A stretch of DNA of 64,000 nucleotides. Origin: Polaribacter marinaquae. Its GTDB lineage: Bacteria > Bacteroidota > Bacteroidia > Flavobacteriales > Flavobacteriaceae. The stretch's first letter is position 1. Each line of letters begins with the position of its first letter. Below the pieces are notes generated by a model. The model ran no database searches, was not told the DNA's origin, and saw nothing but the letters and a program-made list of their open reading frames with translations. Below are positions 17,992 to 26,584 of the stretch, in pieces. The translations under genes and the position numbers were made by a program. Location of the stretch: assembly GCF_038019025.1 (NCBI RefSeq), contig NZ_CP150496.1, positions 1,504,001-1,568,000 of the forward strand. The letters are read 5' to 3'.

Positions 17992-18075
17992 TGGGCGTTC
18001 CCTTTCAGGTCGCGCTTTTCGTTATATCTTTTTCTCGTTCCTTAAAAAAGGATGTCACTACAATCGCTAACGCAG
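17992..18075 (-). repeat. Dispersed structured repeat, copy 1
   Basis: Read on the minus strand it begins GCGTTAGCGATTG, immediately after the metH stop, and ends GAAAGGGAACGCC. Outer arms GCGTT/AACGC pair; the adjoining GCG/CGC pair replaces GGG/CCC of copy 2; an inner hairpin is ATCCTTTTTT / AAAAAGAT. Copies 2 and 3 are at 49438-49520 and 59283-59360. Confidence 0.8.
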
Positions 18076-18077
18076 GC

Positions 18078-20753
18078 TTACTCTTCTGCTAAATTTGGAT
18101 GCAACCATTTTCTAGCTTTTTGTTTCGAAATTCCTTTACGTTGTGCATAATCTGTAACTTGATCGTCTGTTATTTTACCCAAACCAAAATATTTAGCTTC
18201 TTTATTTGCAAAATAATAACCAGAAACAGCAGCTGCAGGCCACATTGCCAAACTTTCTGTAAGTTTAACATCTATTTGTTCTTCTACGTTAAGTAAGCTC
18301 CAAATTGTTTCTTTTTCTAAATGATCTGGACAAGCAGGGTAACCTGGCGCCGGACGAATACCTTTGTAATTTTCTTTAATTAAATCATCATTAGACAATT
18401 CTTCATCAAGAGCATACCCCCAATGTTTTGTTCTAATTTGTTTGTGCAAATATTCTGCAAAAGCCTCGGCAAAACGATCTGCAATTGCTTGCGCCATAAT
18501 TGCATTATAATCATCTTCTTTAGCTTTATAACTTTCTGCCAATTCTTGTGCCCCAAAAATTCCGACACAAAAAGCACCCATAAAATCTTTTTTACCAGAT
18601 TCTTTAGGTGCAATAAAATCTGCTAAAGCATGGTTTGGTATACCTTCTCTTTTCTTTAACTGCTGTCTTAAAGTTCTAAAAACAAATTCTTCTCCTCCTT
18701 TTTTATGTACAGAAATATCATCTTCGTTAATAGTATTTGCTTCGAACAAACCAAAGATTGCTTTTGGTTTTAAAGATTGATTTGCTATAATTTCATTAAT
18801 CATAACATTTGCTTCTTTGTACATTATTGTTGCTTGCTCGCCTACAACCTCATCTGTTAAAATATCAGGAAATTTACCATGTAAATCCCAACTTCTAAAA
18901 AACGGACTCCAATCTATAAAAGGCACTAATTCTTTTAAACTTAACTGTTCTAAAGTCTGAATTCCTAATTCTTTTGGCTTTACAATTTCAGTAGTTTGCC
19001 AATCAATTTTGTATTTACGTGTACGAGCTTCTTTTATAGAAATGTATGATTTCTCTTTACCTCGTTTTAAAAACTTGGTTCTAAACTCATCATAATCTTT
19101 CTTTAATTTTGCTACATAATCGTTATTGGTTTTTTTATTCAGCAAATCTCCAACAACAGTTACTGCTCTAGAAGCATCATTTACATGAACCACAGCGTTT
19201 TTATATTGTGTATCTATCTTAACTGCTGTATGTGCTTTAGATGTTGTTGCACCACCAATCAATAACGGTAATTTAAAATTTTGACGCTCCATTTCTTTGG
19301 CTAAATACACCATTTCGTCTAAGGACGGAGTAATCAATCCGCTTAAACCAATTGCATCTACATTTTCTCTTTTTGCAGCTTCAATAATTTTTTCTGGCGG
19401 AACCATAACTCCTAAATCTACAATCTCGTAATTATTACAGCCTAAAACAACAGAAACAATATTTTTACCAATATCATGAACATCTCCTTTTACTGTTGCC
19501 ATTAATATTTTACCTAATGCTTTTTGTTCTTCGCCTTTTTCTGCTTCTATAAAAGGATTTAGATAACCGACCGCTTTTTTCATAACTCGAGCAGATTTTA
19601 CAACTTGTGGTAAAAACATTTTTCCTGCACCAAATAAATCTCCAACTACATTCATACCAATCATCAAATTTCCTTCGATAACCTCTATTGGTTTTTCTGC
19701 TTGTTGTCTTGCTTCTTCTACATCTTCAATAATAAATGCGTCAATTCCTTTAACTAAAGCGTGCGTAATTCTATCTTGTAAAGGGTTTTCTCTCCAAGAT
19801 AAATCGATAGTTTTTTCTTTTTTGGTTCCTTTTACCGTTTCTGCAAAATCTAATAAACGTTCGGTAGCATCTTCTCTTCTATCTAAAATTACGTCTTCTA
19901 TATGTTCTAATAAATCTTTCGGAATATCATCATACACTTCTAACATTGCTGGGTTAACAATACCCATATTCATACCTGCTTGTATCGCATAATACAAGAA
20001 AACAGAGTGCATTGCTTCTCTAACAGTATTATTTCCTCTAAAAGAAAACGACACATTACTTACTCCTCCACTTACAGAAACGTTTTCTAAATTCTGACGC
20101 ACCCAACGCGTTGCTTCTATAAAATCAATAGCATTTTTTCGATGTTCATCCATACCTGTTGCCACAGGAAAAATATTTAAATCGAAAATTATATCTTCGG
20201 ATGCAAAACCAACTTTGTTTACTAAAATATCATAAGAGCGTTTGGCTATTTCTATACGTCTTTCGTAATTGTCTGCTTGTCCAACTTCATCAAAAGCCAT
20301 TACAATTACTGCGGCTCCGTACCTTTTTATTTGAGTTGCTTCCCAAATGAATTTTTCTTCTCCTTCTTTTAATGAAATGGAATTTACAACGCATTTTCCT
20401 TGTACAACTTGTAAACCAGCTTCAATAATTTCCCATTTAGAACTATCTATCATCATAGGAACTCTACAAATATCTGGTTCTGCAGCTATTAAATTCAAAA
20501 AACGAACCATGGCTTCTTTTCCATCTATCAAACCATCATCCATATTAATATCTACAATCTGCGCACCACCGTCTACTTGATGTCTTGCAATATCTAAAGC
20601 TTCATCAAATTTCTCTTCTTTAATAAGTCTTAAAAACTTGCGTGACCCTGCAACGTTGGTTCGTTCTCCTACATTTATAAAATTGCTGTTTTCATTTAGA
20701 ATTAAAGGTTCTAAACCAGACAATTTCATATATTTTGTTTGTTTTATCTTCAT
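18078..20753 (-). CDS. metH: Methionine synthase, cobalamin-dependent, C-terminal polypeptide
   Basis: 891 residues. Carries three of the four MetH modules: the methyl-THF (pterin) binding barrel starting [16 protein letters not shown] near residue 25; the cobalamin cap and binding domain with DVHDIGKN, where H426 is the lower axial Co ligand; and the C-terminal AdoMet reactivation domain with [12 protein letters not shown] near residue 795. The homocysteine domain is encoded separately at 20767-21756, 13 nt upstream. The two reading frames differ, but both ends fall at a domain boundary and both are intact, as is common in Bacteroidota. Enzyme activity depends on vitamin B12. Confidence 0.93.
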   Translation of the reverse strand: MKIKQTKYMKLSGLEPLILNENSNFINVGERTNVAGSRKFLRLIKEEKFDEALDIARHQVDGGAQIVDINMDDGLIDGKEAMVRFLNLIAAEPDICRVPMMIDSSKWEIIEAGLQVVQGKCVVNSISLKEGEEKFIWEATQIKRYGAAVIVMAFDEVGQADNYERRIEIAKRSYDILVNKVGFASEDIIFDLNIFPVATGMDEHRKNAIDFIEATRWVRQNLENVSVSGGVSNVSFSFRGNNTVREAMHSVFLYYAIQAGMNMGIVNPAMLEVYDDIPKDLLEHIEDVILDRREDATERLLDFAETVKGTKKEKTIDLSWRENPLQDRITHALVKGIDAFIIEDVEEARQQAEKPIEVIEGNLMIGMNVVGDLFGAGKMFLPQVVKSARVMKKAVGYLNPFIEAEKGEEQKALGKILMATVKGDVHDIGKNIVSVVLGCNNYEIVDLGVMVPPEKIIEAAKRENVDAIGLSGLITPSLDEMVYLAKEMERQNFKLPLLIGGATTSKAHTAVKIDTQYKNAVVHVNDASRAVTVVGDLLNKKTNNDYVAKLKKDYDEFRTKFLKRGKEKSYISIKEARTRKYKIDWQTTEIVKPKELGIQTLEQLSLKELVPFIDWSPFFRSWDLHGKFPDILTDEVVGEQATIMYKEANVMINEIIANQSLKPKAIFGLFEANTINEDDISVHKKGGEEFVFRTLRQQLKKREGIPNHALADFIAPKESGKKDFMGAFCVGIFGAQELAESYKAKEDDYNAIMAQAIADRFAEAFAEYLHKQIRTKHWGYALDEELSNDDLIKENYKGIRPAPGYPACPDHLEKETIWSLLNVEEQIDVKLTESLAMWPAAAVSGYYFANKEAKYFGLGKITDDQVTDYAQRKGISKQKARKWLHPNLAEE

Positions 20754-20766
20754 TAGGCTACCTTTA

Positions 20767-21756
20767 TTAAAGTTTACGTGGCTTATATTTTGAAGCTAAA
20801 TTTGATATTACTTTTATGTGTTCTGGCGATGTACCACAACAGCCACCAATAATATTTATCAAATCTTTTTTTAAATACTCTTCTATTTGTTCTCCCATTT
20901 CTTCAGGAGATTCATCATACTCTCCAAAAGCATTTGGTAAACCTGCATTTGGATGTGCAGATATTGCAAAGTCGGTTTTATTTGCTATTGCCTCTAAATG
21001 TGGTTGCAATAAATTGGCACCTAAAGCACAATTAAACCCTACAGATAACAACGGAATGTGAGACACAGAAATTAAAAAAGCTTCTGCAGTTTGCCCAGAT
21101 AAAGTTCTACCTGATGCATCTGTTATTGTACCACTTAACATAGTTGGAACTTCTATATTTCGAGCAGTTTTTACTTCTTCTATAGCAAATAAGGCTGCTT
21201 TTGCATTTAATGTATCAAAAACGGTTTCTACTAATAAAATATCTGCGCCACCATCTAACAAGGCTTCTACTTGTTGTTTGTAAGCAATTCTTAATTGATC
21301 GAAAGTTACTGCTCTAAAACCAGGGTCGTTAACATCTGGAGACATACTTGCAGTTCTATTTGTTGGCCCTATAGAACCTGCAACAAAACGAGGTTTATGT
21401 GGTTCTTTTGCTGTAAATTGATTTGCAACTTCTTTCGCAATTTTTGCAGATTGATAATTTAGCTCGTACACTAAATCTTCCATTTGATAATCTGCCATTG
21501 CAATTGTAGTACCAGAAAAAGTATTGGTTTCTATAATATCTGCACCAGCTTCAAAATATTTTGCGTGAATAGTTTTTATAGCTTCTGGCTGTGTAATAGA
21601 CAATAGATCGTTATTACCCTGAAGCGGACTAGGATAGTCTTTAAAACGTTCTCCTCTAAAATCTTCTTCTGTAAATTTATAAGCTTGTAGCATTGTGCCC
21701 ATTGCACCATCTAAAACTAAAATTCGTTCTTGTAAAGCTTTGTATATCTCTGACAT
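20767..21756 (-). CDS. metH: Methionine synthase, homocysteine-binding polypeptide
   Basis: 329 residues. Betaine-homocysteine methyltransferase-type barrel: starts [19 protein letters not shown], with the three zinc-binding cysteines in GFNCALG (near residue 240) and [10 protein letters not shown] (C306, C307). It binds and activates homocysteine as a thiolate for methyl transfer from cobalamin on the partner polypeptide. First gene of a metH operon preceded by a SAM-I riboswitch. The ATG is preceded by a small hairpin TTGATA-AAAA-TATCAA and an A run rather than a strong Shine-Dalgarno. Confidence 0.93.
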   Translation of the reverse strand: MSEIYKALQERILVLDGAMGTMLQAYKFTEEDFRGERFKDYPSPLQGNNDLLSITQPEAIKTIHAKYFEAGADIIETNTFSGTTIAMADYQMEDLVYELNYQSAKIAKEVANQFTAKEPHKPRFVAGSIGPTNRTASMSPDVNDPGFRAVTFDQLRIAYKQQVEALLDGGADILLVETVFDTLNAKAALFAIEEVKTARNIEVPTMLSGTITDASGRTLSGQTAEAFLISVSHIPLLSVGFNCALGANLLQPHLEAIANKTDFAISAHPNAGLPNAFGEYDESPEEMGEQIEEYLKKDLINIIGGCCGTSPEHIKVISNLASKYKPRKL

Positions 21757-21808
21757 TTTTTGATATTTTTATCAATATATGTCATCAGGAAAGGTAAAAT
21801 TCTTTGCT

Positions 21809-21916
21809 GTTATCTGTCAAGTTTAGAAAAAACTTGTAGAATGTAGCACCTTTCTCATAAAAATGAGAGGTTGCCAAGGCTTCATCGGGTCTAATCCCTC
21901 TACCTTTCGTGATAAC
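21809..21916 (-). promoter_or_regulatory. SAM-I (S-box) riboswitch upstream of metH
   Basis: On the minus strand: P1 GTTATC/GATAAC closes the element; inside are the conserved core AGAGGGATTAGACCCGATGA, GCCTTGGCAACCTCTC and AAGGTGCTACATTCTAC. These match the SAM-I consensus (kink-turn CGATGA, GGCAACC, GGTGCTA). It lies 53 nt upstream of the metH start. Expected action: SAM binding lowers expression. No obvious T-run terminator follows, so translational or transcriptional mode is undecided. Confidence 0.95.
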
Positions 21917-21941
21917 GTAATTAATAAGTTTATGAACTGAA

Positions 21942-21974
21942 CTACAAATAAACGCATTATTTATTTATTTGTAG
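21942..21974 (-). repeat. Perfect 11-bp dyad in the metH promoter region
   Basis: CTACAAATAAA (21942-21952) and TTTATTTGTAG (21964-21974) are exact inverted repeats with an 11-nt spacer, just upstream of the SAM-I element. On the minus strand the TTTATTTG arm also resembles a -7 element (TAnnTTTG with one mismatch). Either an operator-like dyad or part of transcript ends from cysM. Confidence 0.4.
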
Positions 21975-21997
21975 AATTATTATATTAAAAATTTAAA

Positions 21998-22037
21998 TAA
22001 CTTTTGCTTTTATAATTCTTATAAATAACAAAAGTTA
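21998..22037 (-). terminator. Possible terminator after cysM
   Basis: TAACTTTTG and CAAAAGTTA form a 9-bp stem with a long 22-nt loop, 13 nt after the cysM stop, followed on the minus strand by T-rich sequence. Weak but suitably placed. Confidence 0.4.
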
Positions 22038-22049
22038 CTTAAATATTTG

Positions 22050-22943
22050 TTAGTCTTTTTCAAATAAAGTTGAAGATAAATATCGATCACCTCTATCACA
22101 GACAATTGCAACTACTACTCCTTTTTCTAATTTTTCTGCAACTTTTATAGCAGTTGCTATAGAACCTCCACTACTCATACCTGCAAAAATTCCTTCTTCG
22201 GATGCTAATCTTTGTGTCATCGCCTTTGCTTCTTCTTCACTTACTTCTATTACCTGATCTACTTTAGATCTTGTAAAAATTGCAGGCAAGTATTCTTGTG
22301 GCCATTTTCTAATTCCTGGTATTTTTGCACCATCTACAGGTTGAGCACCAACTATTTGAATTTCTTTATTTTGCTCTTTTAAATAATCAGAAACTCCCAT
22401 TATAGTTCCTGTAGTTCCCATAGCAGCAACAAAATGTGTTACCTCTCCTTCTGTATCTCTCCAAATCTCTGGACCCGTTGTTTTATAATGCGCTTTAGAA
22501 TTATCTGTATTATCAAACTGATTCAATCTAAAATATCCTTTTTTATATTTTAATTTTAAAGCATAATCTCTAGATCCTTCAATACCTAAATCTGCAGGAG
22601 TTAAAATAACTTTAGCGCCATATGCACGCATCGTTTTTACTCTTTCTACTGTTGAGTTTTCGGGTAAAACTAATACCATATTTACACCTAAAACTTTAGC
22701 CATAAGAGCCAATGCTATTCCGGTATTACCACTTGTTGCCTCTACTAAAGTGTCTCCTTTCTTAATATTTTTTCTTCTTAAAGCTTCAGAAATCATATTA
22801 TAAGCTGCTCTATCTTTTACACTTCCGCCTGGGTTGTTACCTTCTAATTTTAAAAGTAGTTTTACACCGTCTTTTTTAAAGATATTTTGCGCTTCTACTA
22901 ATGGTGTATTACCTACAAAATCTATGATACTTTTTGTTTTCAT
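22050..22943 (-). CDS. cysM: Cysteine synthase B
   Basis: 297 residues. PLP enzyme that joins O-acetylserine and sulfide (or thiosulfate) to make cysteine. The PLP lysine is K43 in NPGGSVKDRAAYNM, with SGNTGIALA and the phosphate loop GTTGTIMG, then GMSSGGSIATA near residue 255. The length and the KDRAAYNMI and GIRKWP stretches fit the CysM branch more than the ~310-residue CysK branch. It starts 4 nt after cysE, so the pair is co-translated. Last gene of the sulfate/cysteine block. Confidence 0.92.
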   Translation of the reverse strand: MKTKSIIDFVGNTPLVEAQNIFKKDGVKLLLKLEGNNPGGSVKDRAAYNMISEALRRKNIKKGDTLVEATSGNTGIALALMAKVLGVNMVLVLPENSTVERVKTMRAYGAKVILTPADLGIEGSRDYALKLKYKKGYFRLNQFDNTDNSKAHYKTTGPEIWRDTEGEVTHFVAAMGTTGTIMGVSDYLKEQNKEIQIVGAQPVDGAKIPGIRKWPQEYLPAIFTRSKVDQVIEVSEEEAKAMTQRLASEEGIFAGMSSGGSIATAIKVAEKLEKGVVVAIVCDRGDRYLSSTLFEKD

Positions 22944-22947
22944 TTAA

Positions 22948-23703
22948 TTAATTTCTTTGAAAAATTTTATTTTCTGATTGCACAGTTACAACAGAATTTT
23001 CTAAAATAGTTTCTGTTACACAAACATTTGCACCAATAACAGAATTTTCTCCTATAACAACATCTCCGCCTAAAATTGTAGCATTTGCATAAATAACTAC
23101 GTTATTTTCTATTGTTGGATGTCTTTTGGTAGAAGCCATGCTTTTTTTAACTTGAATTCCTCCTAAAGTTACACCTTGAAATATTTTAACATTGTTTTTT
23201 ATAACCGTTGTTTCTCCGATAACTATACCTGTTGCATGATCAATAAAAAAAGAATCGCCAATTTGTGCTCCTGGATGAATATCTGTACCTGTTGTGCTAT
23301 GAGCAAATTCACTCATCATTCTTGGTAAAACAGGTATTTTTTGTTTTAACAATTGATTACTTAATCTATACACTGCAATTGCATAAAAACCAGGATAAGC
23401 TAAATATATTTCTCTTAAACTCTTTGCAGCAGGATCACTATTTAAAGCCGCCAATGCATCTAAATCTAATTTTCTTCTAATTTCTTTAAAAGATTTTTCG
23501 AAATCTAGCCAAAAGCATGCCTCATTTTCAATAGATAATCTCTCTAAGATTTTTAAAAATTTATTTTTAGTAGCTTCACCATTAATACTATTATAATTAG
23601 TATCAAATAAGCAATTAATTAATTCTTTTGTAAAAACCTCTACAGCATCTCTTAAACACATGCTATAGTTTTGTTCTTTTATATTTGCAGAAACCTCATT
23701 CAT
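22948..23703 (-). CDS. cysE: Serine O-acetyltransferase
   Basis: 251 residues. Activates serine with acetyl-CoA, the committed step to cysteine. A helical N-terminal region (~1-125) is followed by the left-handed beta-helix of hexapeptide repeats: TTGTDIHPGAQIGDSFFIDHATGIVIGETTVI, where His and Asp of the active site lie in DIHPGA and IDHATG. It then has GGIQVKKSMASTKRHPTIENNVVIYANATILGG. The SxxTKRHPTI form is the shorter EpsC/SAT type. Lies between ferredoxin and cysM. Confidence 0.92.
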   Translation of the reverse strand: MNEVSANIKEQNYSMCLRDAVEVFTKELINCLFDTNYNSINGEATKNKFLKILERLSIENEACFWLDFEKSFKEIRRKLDLDALAALNSDPAAKSLREIYLAYPGFYAIAVYRLSNQLLKQKIPVLPRMMSEFAHSTTGTDIHPGAQIGDSFFIDHATGIVIGETTVIKNNVKIFQGVTLGGIQVKKSMASTKRHPTIENNVVIYANATILGGDVVIGENSVIGANVCVTETILENSVVTVQSENKIFQRN

Positions 23704-23712
23704 ATATATAAA

Positions 23713-24042
23713 TTAAGATTCTGGAGCCAATTCTACTTCTAAACCGTCTATTTCTGGCGTAATTTGTATTTGACAACCTAATCTACTATTGTCTTCTACA
23801 TTAAAAGCTTCTGCCAACATTGCATCTTCATCATCTGTCATTTCTGGCAAATCATGTTCAGAATTCACGTAACATTGACAAGATGCACACATTGCCATGC
23901 CACCACAAATACCAATTGTACCTTCTTCTGCTAACTCGTAGGAACGAACAACTTCCATTAAGTTCATTGCCATATCTGTTGGTGCAACTACATCATGTGT
24001 TACGCCATTTCTATCTGTAATTTTTATGTTGATGTCTTGCAT
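23713..24042 (-). CDS. 2Fe-2S ferredoxin, adrenodoxin type
   Basis: 109 residues from the ATG at 24042. A longer reading from 24072 is possible, but it would overlap a good -7 element (24070-24077), so the shorter start is preferred. The cluster ligands are C-x5-C-x2-C in GICGGMAMCASCQCY and a fourth Cys in SRLGCQI near the end, the adrenodoxin-like spacing. It probably carries electrons from the flavoprotein encoded just upstream (24100-25155) to the sulfite-reductase-like enzyme at 26585-28687, which has no flavin subunit of its own. Pathway role is inferred from position. Confidence 0.88.
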   Translation of the reverse strand: MQDINIKITDRNGVTHDVVAPTDMAMNLMEVVRSYELAEEGTIGICGGMAMCASCQCYVNSEHDLPEMTDDEDAMLAEAFNVEDNSRLGCQIQITPEIDGLEVELAPES

Positions 24043-24069
24043 CTGCTTCACTTTTAATAATATTGTCTG

Positions 24070-24077
24070 CAAAGTTA
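24070..24077 (-). promoter_or_regulatory. Putative internal -7 element before ferredoxin-cysE-cysM
   Basis: TAACTTTG on the minus strand matches TAnnTTTG, 27 nt upstream of the preferred ferredoxin ATG, in the short gap after the reductase gene. Confidence 0.45.
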
Positions 24078-24099
24078 CGGAAACCTAACAGATAACCGA

Positions 24100-25155
24100 C
24101 TACTCTATTGCTTTTACAACAGCTTTTGGCGCCTCTTTTCTTGTTCCGTCAAAACCATCTACGCCTCCAACAGTAGTATATTTCATTACATATTTTTTAT
24201 CTGGAAAAATTCTTTTGTAGGCACTTTGACACATTAAAGTTGCTTCGTGAAAACCACATAAAATTAATTTTAATTTACCCGGATATGTATTTACGTCTCC
24301 GATTGCATAAATACCCGGAATATTAGTTTGATAATCTAACGTATTGTTAACCTTAATAGCATTTTTCTCAATTTCTAATCCCCAATTACCAATTGGCCCT
24401 AATTTTGGTGACAAACCAAATAACGGTATAAAATGATCTGTATCAATAATAAAAGCATCTTCACCTTTCTTTTCTACAGCAACACCTGTTACTTTATCTT
24501 TACCAATAATGCCTTTAACTTCTGCAGGTGTAATAATATTAATTTTGCCTAAGTTTTTTAATTCTTGTGCTTTTTCTACAGAATCTAAAGCACCTCTAAA
24601 CTCATTTCTTCTATGAATTAAAGTTACTTCTGATGCTACATCAGATAAGAAAATTGCCCAATCTAAGGCTGAATCTCCTCCACCAGAAATTACAACTTTT
24701 TTGTCTCTGTATAATTCTGGTTCTTTTATTATATACTCAACACCTTTATCTTCAAAACTTTCTAAATTATCAATTTTCGGTTTTCTAGGCTCAAAAGATC
24801 CTAAACCACCTGCGATTGCAACTATTTTAGCGTGATGTTTTGTTCCTTTATTGGTTGTTACAATAAAAGTACCATCATCTTGTTTGTCTATTGTTTCTGC
24901 TCTCTCTCCTAAGGTAAAGCCTGGTTCAAACTGTTTGGTTTGTTCTAATAGTTTAGTTGTTAAATCTCCTGCTAAAATTTCTGGATAAGCAGGAATATCA
25001 TAAATAGGTTTCTTAGGATAAATTTCTGAACACTGACCTCCTGGTTGTGGCAAAGCATCAATTAAATGGCATTTTAATTTTAATAAACCTGCTTCAAAAA
25101 CTGTAAATAAACCTGTTGGTCCTGCACCAATAATTAATATATCTGTTGTAATCAT
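24100..25155 (-). CDS. Ferredoxin-NADP reductase, thioredoxin-reductase-like (YumC type)
   Basis: 351 residues. FAD-binding IIGAGPTGLFTVFEAGLL at residues 7-24, GGQCSEIYPKKPIYDIP, NADPH-binding ISGGGDSALDWAIFLSD near residue 160, and the second FAD motif YAIGDVNTYPGKLKLI near residue 290. The thioredoxin-reductase CxxC is absent, and the C-terminal extension beyond the FAD domain is the mark of the TrxR-like FNRs of Bacillus and Chlorobium. It is encoded directly upstream of a 2Fe-2S ferredoxin. Together they should feed NADPH electrons to the siroheme reductase in this operon. Confidence 0.88.
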   Translation of the reverse strand: MITTDILIIGAGPTGLFTVFEAGLLKLKCHLIDALPQPGGQCSEIYPKKPIYDIPAYPEILAGDLTTKLLEQTKQFEPGFTLGERAETIDKQDDGTFIVTTNKGTKHHAKIVAIAGGLGSFEPRKPKIDNLESFEDKGVEYIIKEPELYRDKKVVISGGGDSALDWAIFLSDVASEVTLIHRRNEFRGALDSVEKAQELKNLGKINIITPAEVKGIIGKDKVTGVAVEKKGEDAFIIDTDHFIPLFGLSPKLGPIGNWGLEIEKNAIKVNNTLDYQTNIPGIYAIGDVNTYPGKLKLILCGFHEATLMCQSAYKRIFPDKKYVMKYTTVGGVDGFDGTRKEAPKAVVKAIE

Positions 25156-25173
25156 AATTGTTTGCTTTTGACT

Positions 25174-25211
25174 TTTCGCTTTTGGCCTTTTGCTTATTAC
25201 AAAAGCTAAAG
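25174..25211. repeat. Intra-operon hairpin repeat R1
   Basis: TTCGCTTTTGGCCTTTTGCTTATTA followed by CAAAAGCTAAAG. Both segments recur, with small changes, at 30100-30172 in the same operon. GCTTTTG and CAAAAGC can pair. Confidence 0.55.
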
Positions 25212-25224
25212 GTTAATAGCTATT

Positions 25225-25806
25225 TTATTTTTCTACTAAACTTTTTGTGAATTCGTTTAGCTTTTCTACTTTTTCCTCAAAGTCTCCTTTGATAGTTTTT
25301 CTGTACTCGTTTAAATTCTTTACTAAATCATCTATGTTTTCTGGAATAACTTCTTCAAAAAACTGACGTAACCTCTTAGCTGTTGTTGGTGATTTTCCGT
25401 TAGTAGAAATTGCAACTTTTACGTTTCCTTTAGTTACAATTCCGCCCATATAAAAATCGCAAAAAGGCGGATTATCCGCTACATTAACCAAAATACTTCG
25501 TTTTCTACAATGTTTGTAAACGGTTTCATTTATTGTAGGAATATCTGTAGTTGCAACAACTATATGTTTCTTTTTTAAATACCGTCTGCTATATTTTTTC
25601 TTAATTAACTTTACATTTCCGGTTTTTGCTAAAGAAATTGTACCTGATCTAAACATTGGCGAAACCATGGTAACATTTGCATCCGGACTAGATTTTAGCA
25701 AAAATGTAAGCTTCTCTTCTGCCACAAAACCACCACCTACAATTAAAACCTCTAAATTTTTAGTTTTTAAAAAAATCGGATATAAATTATTTCTTTCCAT
25801 CAGCAT
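25225..25806 (-). CDS. Precorrin-2 dehydrogenase/sirohydrochlorin ferrochelatase (Met8/CysG-N type)
   Basis: 193 residues. Converts precorrin-2 to sirohydrochlorin and inserts iron to make siroheme. The NAD-binding motif LIVGGGFVAEEKLTFLL is at the N-terminus, followed by VATTDIPTINETVYKHC and VNVADNPPFCDFYMGGIV, where the catalytic Asp sits, and STNGKSPTTAKRLRQ. ATGs at 25806 and 25800 are both possible starts (MLMERNN). It lies between cobA and the ferredoxin reductase and supplies the prosthetic group of the neighbouring reductase. Confidence 0.9.
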   Translation of the reverse strand: MLMERNNLYPIFLKTKNLEVLIVGGGFVAEEKLTFLLKSSPDANVTMVSPMFRSGTISLAKTGNVKLIKKKYSRRYLKKKHIVVATTDIPTINETVYKHCRKRSILVNVADNPPFCDFYMGGIVTKGNVKVAISTNGKSPTTAKRLRQFFEEVIPENIDDLVKNLNEYRKTIKGDFEEKVEKLNEFTKSLVEK

Positions 25807-25809
25807 ATA

Positions 25810-26583
25810 TTATTGCATTAAAACTCTAGAGTAATCTTGCTTAACTTCTGATAAAATTGCTCTATGGTTAACAACTTCACCTAAAATAATAATTGCAGGA
25901 TTACTCAATTCCCTTTTCTCTACAATCTCTACAATTGTATCCACAGTTCCAATACCAACTTTTTCGTTAGTTCTTGTACCGTTTTGAATGATTGCTACAG
26001 GTAAATTATTTTTATTTTCTTGTTGAAACAATTTAATTATTTCCGGTAATTTACCCATTCCCATTAAAACCACTACTGTAGCATTCGATTTTGCTGCTAA
26101 TGCAACATCATTAGATAATTTATGCTCTTTTGTAGTACCTGTAATAACCCAAAAACTTTCTGAACTACCACGTTTTGTTAAGGGAATATTTTGATATGCT
26201 GGCACTGCTAATGAAGATGAAATACCAGGCACCATTGCAGTTTCTATTCCATAATTTGCTACATATTCCATTTCTTCTGCACCACGACCAAAAATAAAAG
26301 GATCACCACCTTTTAAACGAACCACGTGCCCATGAGATTTTGCTCTCGCTACAATTAAGTCATTAATTTGTTCTTGTTGATACCTATAACAACCTCTTCT
26401 TTTACCTACAAAAATTTGTTCTGCATTTGGGTTGATATAATCTAACAACTCTTCATTTACCAAGGCGTCATACAATACTACATCTGCAGATTTTAGAACC
26501 TTAATAGCTTTTAATGTGATTAAATCTACATCTCCGGGGCCTGCCCCTACAACTGTTAATTTCGGAATTTTTTGACTCATCAT
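25810..26583 (-). CDS. cobA: Uroporphyrinogen-III C-methyltransferase
   Basis: 257 residues. SAM-dependent double methylation of uroporphyrinogen III to precorrin-2, first step of siroheme synthesis. Family motifs: VVGAGPGDVDLITLKA near the start, DALVNEELLDY, GKRRG.....QEQIN, RLKGGDPFIFGRGAEE, VPGISSSLAVPAYQNIPLTKRG, and VVLMGMGKL. It starts one base after the reductase stop, so translation is coupled. Together with the adjacent Met8-like gene it makes a complete uroporphyrinogen-to-siroheme route. Confidence 0.94.
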   Translation of the reverse strand: MMSQKIPKLTVVGAGPGDVDLITLKAIKVLKSADVVLYDALVNEELLDYINPNAEQIFVGKRRGCYRYQQEQINDLIVARAKSHGHVVRLKGGDPFIFGRGAEEMEYVANYGIETAMVPGISSSLAVPAYQNIPLTKRGSSESFWVITGTTKEHKLSNDVALAAKSNATVVVLMGMGKLPEIIKLFQQENKNNLPVAIIQNGTRTNEKVGIGTVDTIVEIVEKRELSNPAIIILGEVVNHRAILSEVKQDYSRVLMQ

Positions 26584-26584
26584 T

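Noticed and set aside
20754..20766. Frameshift splitting metH
   Set aside because: Both polypeptides are complete at a domain border with own start and stop, and split MetH is usual in this phylum.
21757..22049. Cobalamin riboswitch for metH
   Set aside because: The region is explained by a SAM-I element; no B12-box sequence was seen.
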